From WRGA01 sp031553395 (lineage in GTDB: Bacteria > Bacteroidota > Bacteroidia > Bacteroidales > WRGA01), in NCBI GenBank assembly GCA_031553395.1, contig JAVBLR010000030.1:62001-126000 (forward strand): a stretch of DNA of 64,000 nucleotides, written 5' to 3'. This document shows, in pieces, positions 55,776 through 63,020 of the stretch. How positions within the stretch are numbered: the stretch's first letter is position 1; the number at the start of each line of letters is the position of its first letter. A program made the translations under genes and the position numbers. Under the pieces are notes generated by a model, which worked only from the letters and a program-made list of their open reading frames with translations, was not told the origin of the DNA and made no database searches.

Positions 55776-56660
55776 TCACTTCATCTCCCCATACTCCCTT
55801 ATTCTCTCCTCACAAATCCTCTTTGTTATATCCCTCAACATCTCCACTTTCGGAATCAACGCATCAATATCCTCTTTTGTTACCTGAAAATTAGGATTAT
55901 AACGAGCATCTACATAAGCCGCTTTAAGTAGTACAAAAAGCCGTTTTTCTTCAGGATTATTCTGTGGAAAAACAGTGGCTAAATCATCTGAGTATTTTTT
56001 AACCGAACCGGAAAGTTTAGAAAGGTTATGTTGCTTATTGCTTCGTAATGTAAAAGTTAATCGAATTGTATAATAATAGTTTTCACAAGCTTGATGAAGG
56101 TTAAATGCAGCTTTTTTATACCATTCTTTTTCATAAGTAAATTTTGCTGTTTCTAAAAATTGATTTGCACTTTCAAATTTATCATCAAAATATTCCTGTG
56201 CTTGTTGTCGGATTTCTTCAAAATTAAGCTTACGTCTTCTGGCTAATTTATATTTATCACTGTTATAAAGAATTATGCCTTCCTGTTTAATCTGATTATA
56301 AAAATACCGACTCTCTTCAATCGCTTTATTAAATATTTTTATATCATCATTAATAAATTGAACCGGAGTATCCCTGTCAAAATCTTTACCAGCAAAGAAT
56401 AAATCTTCTACATTATCGAGGACTGTTTCCGCTTTTTTATTATTGACTCCACTTGTTATCACCAATATATCAAAATCTGATATTTTGACGGTTGGAATGC
56501 CGTGTTCAACTCTTATTCCGCGACGGACATAATTATCTCTTGCATAACTTCCATAAAGAATAATGAATTCTGTTTGAGGAAGCCGTTTCCTGACTTCATT
56601 AACCAGAAAGTTCAAATCATCTTGCTTGTCCTTAGGTAAATACGCAATTGAGTCCTTCAT
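55776..56660 (-). CDS. Nucleotidyltransferase (MNT)-HEPN fusion protein
   Basis: 294 residues joining two modules that are usually separate toxin and antitoxin genes. Residues 1-130: minimal nucleotidyltransferase with Gly37-Ser38 in YGSYARDN and Asp62/Asp64 in ISDFDILV. Residues 150-290: HEPN helices (WYKKAAFNLHQACENYYYTIRL, then LLKAAYVDARYNPNF). An R-x4-H (Arg206-His211) matches the HEPN RNase signature. In MntA-HepT pairs the transferase modifies the HEPN RNase; a fused version could act in cis. First gene of a co-oriented run; a TAACTTTG box lies just upstream. Confidence 0.88.
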   Translation of the reverse strand: MKDSIAYLPKDKQDDLNFLVNEVRKRLPQTEFIILYGSYARDNYVRRGIRVEHGIPTVKISDFDILVITSGVNNKKAETVLDNVEDLFFAGKDFDRDTPVQFINDDIKIFNKAIEESRYFYNQIKQEGIILYNSDKYKLARRRKLNFEEIRQQAQEYFDDKFESANQFLETAKFTYEKEWYKKAAFNLHQACENYYYTIRLTFTLRSNKQHNLSKLSGSVKKYSDDLATVFPQNNPEEKRLFVLLKAAYVDARYNPNFQVTKEDIDALIPKVEMLRDITKRICEERIREYGEMK

Positions 56661-56683
56661 CCGGAATTATTTTTGATGAAATG

Positions 56684-56691
56684 CAAAGTTA
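56684..56691 (-). promoter_or_regulatory. Putative -7 box of the MNT-HEPN operon
   Basis: Plus-strand CAAAGTTA gives TAACTTTG on the minus strand, 23 bases upstream of the start codon. Confidence 0.55.
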
Positions 56692-56866
56692 TAAAAAACG
56701 GACAAAATATTAAACTTAAATTGTACATTTGTAATTCAATCCTGTTTTTATTTGTTTTGTTAGTCCGAATACAGAATGAATAAGACTAAAATTACAGGTA
56801 GTTATATCTTAATATTAGTTTTTTATTCCGCCTGGTTAAACGATCAGGCTTAAATACGGACGTCTT

Positions 56867-57241
56867 ATGATTGCAAATTATTTCAGGGAACTTGTTGATT
56901 ATACATCTTCGATGTTACAGTTTTCTTATTCCGAAATACAAAATAGATTTTCAGATTATCCCCTTTGTTTAATGAATTATGTTGAGAAGGATATAAATGA
57001 AAGGATGATTGAAATACGATTCGATAACAAAAAAGCAACGATTTCCTGCTTATTTAATAAACAGGACAAATGTAATGCTACTTTTCTTTTCTTTGATTGT
57101 TCAACGGACGAGGACTTATTTATCAGCTACCTGACGGAAAAGTCAAGTTATAATTTCAGGAAATGTAGTTGGATTATGGAAAATTGCTATGCAAAGGTAA
57201 ACGAAGAAAATTCTGATATAGCCTTTGTGTTCTATAAGTAA
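56867..57241 (+). CDS. Small protein of unknown function
   Basis: 124 residues beginning MIANYFRELVDYTSSM. No family recognised and no signal peptide. It alternates helical and hydrophobic strand segments (ATISCLFNKQDKCNATFLFFDC) and has six cysteines. It diverges from the MNT-HEPN gene. A plus-strand TACATTTG at 56724-56731 could serve as its -7 box, 135 bases upstream. Codon use looks normal, but the gene is not otherwise supported. Confidence 0.5.
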   Translation: MIANYFRELVDYTSSMLQFSYSEIQNRFSDYPLCLMNYVEKDINERMIEIRFDNKKATISCLFNKQDKCNATFLFFDCSTDEDLFISYLTEKSSYNFRKCSWIMENCYAKVNEENSDIAFVFYK

Positions 57242-57508
57242 ATTTAAACAGAATTTTAGCCTTTGAATGATTTATATAGATTATTCAAGGGCTTTTTTCA
57301 ACTGAAACTGCCTGATATACTCCCCGATTTTCTTACAATCTATATTATATTTTATCTACTTGTTTATAAAATAAGCGAGGCTGTAGTCAGTCTTTAAGAT
57401 CAGGAGGAATTGCAATTAATAGAACAAACCCCTGTAAATTACCGAATTACAAGGATTTGTTTTGTAGAGGCCAAATTGGGTCTCAATATATATTTTAGGA
57501 CGACAACA

Positions 57509-57600
57509 TTAGTTATTCTCGAATTCAGTTTCGTTGATTTTTTCAATAGACTTCTGTGTCGTCACGTCAGGCATTTTCACAAAGCCAAGTCCGCGAGAGA
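57509..57600 (-). pseudogene. Remnant of an RRM RNA-binding protein gene
   Basis: In a frame offset from the cold-shock gene, the minus strand encodes SRGLGFVKMPDVTTQKSIEK and a few more residues to a TAA. RGLGFVKM is an RNP-1 motif, and the following segment is the rest of an RRM half-domain. The RNP-2 half is absent; the fragment is joined directly to the end of the cold-shock gene. Confidence 0.7.
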
Positions 57601-57603
57601 ATC

Positions 57604-58044
57604 CTATTTTACAAAATCGATTTTTATGGCATTCATACCTTTTTCTCCTCGCTCCAGTTCAAATGTAACTATATTCCCTTCGGTGATCCCTTCTGGCGCA
57701 TTGCTGACATGAAAGAAATATTTGTCTCTGCTGGAAAGGAGGTTGATAAAACCATAACCTTTGGTTGGATTAAAATGTTCCACACGGCCTTTTAGTACAG
57801 TTTCTTCTGTCTCTTCTTTTTTGGGAGTAGAAATTACTATATCCTCCAAATCTACTTTCTGCTTCTTGGTGGGATCAGGTGGTGTATCAGTGATTACTCC
57901 GTTTTCATCCACATACGCAATCATATCATCTAATGATGTACTACCACTGGCTTTACGCTCTTCTTTGCGTTGCTGTTTCTCTTTTCTCTTTTGTTGTTTG
58001 TTTTTTTCTACTTCTCTTTTGTTAAATGAATTTGATTTTGCCAT
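57604..58044 (-). CDS. Cold-shock domain protein with charged N-terminus
   Basis: 146 residues. The first 45 residues are Lys/Arg/Glu-rich (EKNKQQKRKEKQQRKEERKA), followed by a linker and a C-terminal cold-shock domain (about 83-146): KGRVEHFNPTKGYGFINLL has RNP-1, and KYFFHVSNAPEGITEG has RNP-2. It binds single-stranded RNA, probably as a chaperone. The DEAD-box helicase gene lies 45 bases upstream on the same strand, so the two likely work together in RNA unwinding. Confidence 0.92.
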   Translation of the reverse strand: MAKSNSFNKREVEKNKQQKRKEKQQRKEERKASGSTSLDDMIAYVDENGVITDTPPDPTKKQKVDLEDIVISTPKKEETEETVLKGRVEHFNPTKGYGFINLLSSRDKYFFHVSNAPEGITEGNIVTFELERGEKGMNAIKIDFVK

Positions 58045-58088
58045 TAAATACTTTTTATATTCTAATTATAATTGTTTGTTTTTGAAAT

Positions 58089-59207
58089 TTAATTGACTGC
58101 AACAGGAAGTTTTTTCCCTGTTAATTTCTGAATGTCTTTCAACATCATCCGTTCATCTTGCGCGCAGAATGTTAAGGCTGTACCGGCATTTCCAGCCCTT
58201 CCTGTGCGCCCAATACGGTGAACATAAGTTTCGGCAACATCCGGCAAATCATAGTTTATCACTAATTCTAAGTGATCGATGTCAATTCCTCTGGCAGCAA
58301 TATCCGTAGCAATAAGAGCTTGTATTTCGTGTGATTTGAAATCAGATAAAGCCCGCTGCCTTGCATTTTGTGACTTATTTCCATGAATTGCAGCACTGCC
58401 TATCCCAGCTTTAGAAAGTATTCGAGCTATTTTATCCGCTCCATGCTTTGTCCTGGAGAATATTAACGCCGGCCTATCTTTGTCTTTTTTAAGTAAATTT
58501 ATAAGTAAATCTTTCTTTTCCTGTTTTTCCACAAAATAGATATATTGATCTATTGTATCTACGGTTGATGATGCGGGTGTAACTTCTACTCTAACCGGAT
58601 TATGTAAAATAGACTTAGCGAGATTTGCAATCGCCAAAGGCATAGTTGCAGAAAAAAACAGCGTTTGTTTTTGCTTTGGTAGCATCGGCAACAGACGTTT
58701 GATGTCATGTATAAAACCCATATCAAGCATTCGGTCTGCTTCGTCGAGAATAAAGTGACGGATATGACTGAGTGAAATATGCTTTTGAGTAATCAAATCA
58801 AGCAAGCGTCCGGGGGTAGCGATTAAAATATCTATTCCGCGTTTGAGTTCGTCAACTTGTGGTTTCTGACCTACACCGCCGAAAATCACGGTATGACGCA
58901 AGTTGGTATATTTGGCATAATCGCTGAAACATTCTTCAATTTGTATTGCCAGTTCACGTGTTGGGGTTAGTATTAATGCTTTTATTTCCCGTCGTTGTCC
59001 TTTAGGTTGCGATCCATCGAGTTGCTGAATGATAGGTATTGCGAAAGCTGCTGTTTTACCCGTCCCTGTCTGGGCTATACCCAATAAGTCCCTTCCAGTA
59101 AGTGCAATAGGTATTGCCTGCTCTTGTATGGGGGTAGGTGTTTCGTATTCTTTATTGATAAGAGCTTTCAATATAGGCTCTGAAATATTTAATTCTTTAA
59201 ATGTCAT
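58089..59207 (-). CDS. DEAD-box RNA helicase, RhlE-like
   Basis: 372 residues, the two RecA domains without an extended C-terminal tail. Q motif (YETPTPIQEQAIPIAL), Walker A (AQTGTGKTAAF), DEAD (FILDEADRMLDMGF), SAT (FFSATMP), and motif VI (YVHRIGRTGRAG) are all present. RhlE-type helicases remodel rRNA and mRNA structures. The downstream cold-shock gene supports a role in RNA metabolism at low temperature. Confidence 0.95.
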   Translation of the reverse strand: MTFKELNISEPILKALINKEYETPTPIQEQAIPIALTGRDLLGIAQTGTGKTAAFAIPIIQQLDGSQPKGQRREIKALILTPTRELAIQIEECFSDYAKYTNLRHTVIFGGVGQKPQVDELKRGIDILIATPGRLLDLITQKHISLSHIRHFILDEADRMLDMGFIHDIKRLLPMLPKQKQTLFFSATMPLAIANLAKSILHNPVRVEVTPASSTVDTIDQYIYFVEKQEKKDLLINLLKKDKDRPALIFSRTKHGADKIARILSKAGIGSAAIHGNKSQNARQRALSDFKSHEIQALIATDIAARGIDIDHLELVINYDLPDVAETYVHRIGRTGRAGNAGTALTFCAQDERMMLKDIQKLTGKKLPVAVN

Positions 59208-59222
59208 GTTGTTAATTTTGTT

Positions 59223-59954
59223 TTAATTGATGGCCTGAATAACGGCCTGTTCTGTTTTTTTGAAAATTTCGGAAAAAGGCATATCCTTTACAGGAATAGG
59301 ATCATGAATTATAAATTCAAGTTTATTTCCTATACCCAACGGAAAAGAACCCCATTTCGTCATTTTCCATGAGTTATTGATTGTTACGGGAACCATATGG
59401 GCAGATGTTGCATATTTGCAAAGAATTTTCAATCCGTTTTCTGCAAAAGTGCCCGGTTTGCCTGTTTTACTTCTTGTTCCTTCGGGAAATATGACAGTTG
59501 TCCGTTTGTTGCTTTCAATATATTGAGCCATTTCTTTTATTGCAGACAAAGATTGTTTCGGATCTTGTCTGTCGATAAGTACCGATCCTCCATGATTCAA
59601 ATTATATGAAATACTGGGAATTCCCTTACCCAGTTCAATTTTGCTGATAAATTTGGGATGTACTTTTCGCATAAACCAACAAATGGTTGTGATGTCATAC
59701 AGACTCTGATGGTTAGCTGCAATTATCAAAGGTGTATCTGTCGGTAGTTTATCCAAATTCCTGATTTTATACCTTGTCCCTAAAACATACGTATTGGCTA
59801 CCAAAAAGAAAGACATTATATCTACACTCTTTTTATGAGCTTTGTAGCCGAACAAGTTGAAGCACAGCCATTGAATGGGGTGAAAAATAGCCAAAGTACT
59901 TCCAAATAACAGGTAATAAATGATGGAAAGAGGATATGCTATCAGTTTTTCCAT
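59223..59954 (-). CDS. plsC: 1-acyl-sn-glycerol-3-phosphate acyltransferase
   Basis: 243 residues. The acyltransferase motifs NHQSLYD (H-x4-D), GGSVLIDRQ, FPEGTRSKTG and VPVTINNS are intact. It acylates lysophosphatidic acid in phospholipid synthesis at the inner membrane; the N-terminus carries a hydrophobic stretch (LSIIYYLLFGSTLAIFHPIQWLCF, shown only in part here as a membrane anchor). It ends 15 bases before the helicase start on the same strand. Confidence 0.92.
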   Translation of the reverse strand: MEKLIAYPLSIIYYLLFGSTLAIFHPIQWLCFNLFGYKAHKKSVDIMSFFLVANTYVLGTRYKIRNLDKLPTDTPLIIAANHQSLYDITTICWFMRKVHPKFISKIELGKGIPSISYNLNHGGSVLIDRQDPKQSLSAIKEMAQYIESNKRTTVIFPEGTRSKTGKPGTFAENGLKILCKYATSAHMVPVTINNSWKMTKWGSFPLGIGNKLEFIIHDPIPVKDMPFSEIFKKTEQAVIQAIN

Positions 59955-59972
59955 TTAAAGTTGATTTATTAA

Positions 59973-61043
59973 TTAGCCTTCAAGCGTTGCTTTCAAAAAT
60001 TCGGCTTTCAAATTGGATATAACTTCTTTTACACTTGATATTTTTTGAGATAAATGGACATTAATGCCCGTGAAAGCATAACCCTTTTTCATATTGCCTC
60101 TCGCAGCCTGATAGAGGCACTGAACAATACAATAAGGACTTTTGGTATAATCGCAGGTTTTTATGCAGTGAAAAGGACAACTTTTCGGTACTTCCTGTCC
60201 TTTTTCAACGCTATGGATAAATTCGCCATCAATAGCTCTGCCTGGCATTCCAACCGGGCTTTGTATTATTTTTACATCTTCCTGTTTAGCATTTACAAAA
60301 ACTTTTTTGAAAGTCTCGGATGCGTCGCATTCTGTGGTTGTAACAAAAGTAGTTCCCATTTGTACGCCCGAAGCACCCATCTTGATAAAACGAAGTATAT
60401 CTTTTCCTGTTGAAATTCCTCCTGCAGCAATTACAGGTATATTTTTCTCGTCTTTGTATGAATTGGCTATGGCTACAACTTCTGGTATGAGGTGTTCCAA
60501 AGAGTACTGTTCATCTTCAAGCTGATTTACTTTGAATCCCAAGTGTCCCCCGGCTTTTGGACCTTCTACAACAATAGCATCAGGCAAGTAGCCATAATTG
60601 TTCTTCCACTTATCACATAAGATTTTGGCGGCTCGTGAAGACGATACAATAGGAACCAGTTTGGTTTTACTTTCACTGGTTAGATAAGATGGTAAATCGA
60701 AGGGAAGCCCTGCTCCGGAAAAGATAATATCAGCTTTTTCTGCTATTGATGTTTTCACCATATCAGCATAGTTAGTCAAAGCTACCATGATGTTTACTCC
60801 AATAATACCTTTGCTTTTTTCTTTCGCTTTACTGATTTCTTCTTTTAATCCTAAAATGCATTTATTCAAATAATCTCCCGAATATTTGTGATAAATTAAA
60901 CCTAACCCTGCAGCAGATATTACACCAATACCGCCTTCATTGGCTACAGCCGAAGCTAATCCTGATAAGGAAACTCCCACGCCCATTCCACCTTGAATAA
61001 CAGGAAGTTTTACTTCCAAACTACCTATAAAAAATGATTTCAT
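59973..61043 (-). CDS. Nitronate monooxygenase family protein
   Basis: 356 residues. Flavin-binding TIM barrel: PVIQGGMGVGVSLSGLASAV at the N-terminus, GVISAAG, VVEGPKAGGHLG with the conserved His, and VIAAGGISTGKDILRFIKMGASGVQMGT for phosphate binding. It oxidises alkyl nitronates or related substrates with FMN. Near residue 290 is a cysteine-rich insert (CPFHCIKTCDYTKSPYCIVQC), common in clostridial and Bacteroidota members. A putative minus-strand -7 box TACCTTTG lies at 61221-61228. Confidence 0.9.
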   Translation of the reverse strand: MKSFFIGSLEVKLPVIQGGMGVGVSLSGLASAVANEGGIGVISAAGLGLIYHKYSGDYLNKCILGLKEEISKAKEKSKGIIGVNIMVALTNYADMVKTSIAEKADIIFSGAGLPFDLPSYLTSESKTKLVPIVSSSRAAKILCDKWKNNYGYLPDAIVVEGPKAGGHLGFKVNQLEDEQYSLEHLIPEVVAIANSYKDEKNIPVIAAGGISTGKDILRFIKMGASGVQMGTTFVTTTECDASETFKKVFVNAKQEDVKIIQSPVGMPGRAIDGEFIHSVEKGQEVPKSCPFHCIKTCDYTKSPYCIVQCLYQAARGNMKKGYAFTGINVHLSQKISSVKEVISNLKAEFLKATLEG

Positions 61044-61371
61044 CCTTTTCGCAAAAATGTGTCACGATAATTGTGATATACACCTTCGCGACTTGTTAAT
61101 ACTATTATAAACAAGAAAGTTGATTTTGATGTCGACTTTGACCATGGGAAGACCTGCAAACCAATTGCAGAGCAAAACATTGAGAAGAGAGATACAATAT
61201 AAACTTGATTGTTCAAGCCGCAAAGGTAAAAAAATAAATTGACTTTTAATTAATTGAGTAATAATTTTCGGGGCAAACGCATAAAAAGTTTAATATTTTG
61301 ATTTTTAGATAGATATAAAATACTCAGGTAAAATAAAATTAAAGCAATTGTCAAAAAATAAACCGATTGCA
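61044..61371. other. Intergenic region
   Basis: About 330 bases with the probable nitronate monooxygenase promoter (61221-61228) and a copy of GGGGCAAACGCAT near 61270 that recurs in the hairpin at 61372-61421. No gene is supported. Confidence 0.45.
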
Positions 61372-61421
61372 AAATTAGATGCGTTTACCCTGAATATTTT
61401 TAGGGCAAACGCATCTAATTT
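61372..61421. terminator. Long hairpin, probable terminator
   Basis: AAATTAGATGCGTTTACCCT (61372-61391) and the inverted copy at 61402-61421 differ at one position. It lies downstream of the TolC-family gene. Confidence 0.75.
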
Positions 61422-61478
61422 AGGTAATCAACTTTTTAAAGTATTTGGTATCATTTTCGGCTTTTCGACCATCTATTT

Positions 61479-62693
61479 TTACAATTCAACCGCCGACAGT
61501 TCGGCAAACGCTTTTTGATAATCGCGTTCGGCCTCCAACGCTTGGCTAACGGTGTTGTAGTATAAGCCCATTTCGAGAATGTAATCCAACAGTGATATTT
61601 CGCCCGCATCCAACGCCTTTTTCAGTAAGTCGGTATTGTTGACTGTCGCCAAAGATTGACGGTATTTTTCAGCTGTTGTTTTTAAACCTGCGGTACGACT
61701 GTACAAGATTTGAAGTTGACTGTAAAACTGTTGCCGGCTGTCTGTTTCCCGTGATTCGGCGGCAACCACAGCGGCTTTGGCTTGTTTCACCCGGTTTTTG
61801 TTTTCCCACAAAGGAATGGAAATACCGACAGTAAGCCCTTGATACTGTTGCCCGACCACTTTTTCGCTCATATATCCCGCCGAAAAAGTAGGCAAGTTCA
61901 TTGCTTTACTCAATGATACCTGTTTTTTGCCGACTTCTATTTCCTGTTTGGCATATTCCAATGTCGGATTTTTTTCGGCGGCTTGTGCAAACCAATCATC
62001 AAAATTAACGGGAAGCGAAATATTGTCGTACCGGTAATCGTTCAATGCAATGTCTATTCCGCCGTTCAGCCTTTTGAGTTGTGCAAGCAGAGCGTTTCGC
62101 TCAACATCGATGCGGGCTGTTTCGCCTTGCACGGTCGAAAGATTGAGTTGAACTTTGTTATATTCCAAACGGTTGGCATCTCCCCTTTCCATACGCGATT
62201 TGTAGCCTTCGGCAATGATTTCGGCATGTTTCAGGCGCACGTCCAATTCCCGTCTGAGGGCATTATAATAAATCAATTCGATGCAATACTGCTTTGCTTC
62301 CAGCAGGATATTCATGCGGTCGGACAAGTATTGCAGTTCCACCAGATTGTTTTGTCCGTCGGCGACTTTGCTTTTCATCCCCGTAAGTGTCGGAATATCG
62401 AAATTTTGTTTGACATTGATATCGGTTCGATTGCCGATTTCGCCGGGCTTTCCCCATAAGTAATCGAACCCCACTTCGGGATTACTCAGATAAATGCCCA
62501 TTTTATTCTCCAACTTTTGCGCATCGGCAGTTTCACGAAGCGCTTTCAAGGTAGTATTATTCTTTTCAATGGTTGAAAGTACTTCTTTCAGTTGAAAATC
62601 GAAAGTTGAAAGTTGAGAGTGATTTTCATCTTGAGCAAAAAGAAGATGACCTCCAACCATCATCAATACCATTGATATTATTATTGTTTTCAT
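61479..62693 (-). CDS. TolC-family outer membrane channel of an RND pump
   Basis: 404 residues with a signal peptide (IIISMVLMMVGGHLLFAQ). OEP repeats with long helices: LRETADAQKLENKMGIYLSNPEVGF-like N-half and VGISIPLWENKNRVKQAKAAV in the C-half. It is downstream of an RND permease of the CusA/CzcA type and is probably its CusC-like channel. A 327-base gap with REP-like palindromes separates the two genes. No periplasmic adaptor gene is between them; it may lie beyond the window. Confidence 0.9.
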   Translation of the reverse strand: MKTIIISMVLMMVGGHLLFAQDENHSQLSTFDFQLKEVLSTIEKNNTTLKALRETADAQKLENKMGIYLSNPEVGFDYLWGKPGEIGNRTDINVKQNFDIPTLTGMKSKVADGQNNLVELQYLSDRMNILLEAKQYCIELIYYNALRRELDVRLKHAEIIAEGYKSRMERGDANRLEYNKVQLNLSTVQGETARIDVERNALLAQLKRLNGGIDIALNDYRYDNISLPVNFDDWFAQAAEKNPTLEYAKQEIEVGKKQVSLSKAMNLPTFSAGYMSEKVVGQQYQGLTVGISIPLWENKNRVKQAKAAVVAAESRETDSRQQFYSQLQILYSRTAGLKTTAEKYRQSLATVNNTDLLKKALDAGEISLLDYILEMGLYYNTVSQALEAERDYQKAFAELSAVEL

Positions 62694-62738
62694 TTCATTT
62701 CATTTTATTTTATTTATTGATTATTGAATATTTCACCC

Positions 62739-62943
62739 GACCATGTCCCGAAGGGAGTAAATATGAATAACCGTGGGTAAAACCCACGGAAAAGACGAAT
62801 AAGTCAACGCCCTGTCCCCAAAGGGGGCAACCATTGTATTGCTGCCATTCGCCCCCTTCGGGGACGTAAAAGCAGAGGTATTTTCCTGCCACGGGTTACA
62901 CCCGTGGTTATTCATATTTGCCCGCTTCGCGGACATGCTATAG
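62739..62943. repeat. REP/BIME-like palindrome cluster
   Basis: The ends are long inverted copies: CATGTCCCGAAGGGAGTAAA with an internal GTGGGTAAAACCCAC on the left, and GCCCGCTTCGCGGACATG with CCACGGGTTACACCCGTGG on the right. Between them GTCCCCAAAGGGGGC and GCCCCCTTCGGGGAC form another inverted pair. Such arrays in Bacteroidota are thought to be spread by REP-associated transposases; none is seen in the window. Confidence 0.85.
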
Positions 62944-63020
62944 ACATTATATCTGATATTCATATTATTTATTTAGTTGAATATGGAAAGTTAAAAATCA
63001 GAACTGCACCAAATTCACTT

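Noticed and set aside
62739..62943. CRISPR array
   Set aside because: The units are inverted palindromes of different length, not equally spaced direct repeats, and no cas gene is near.
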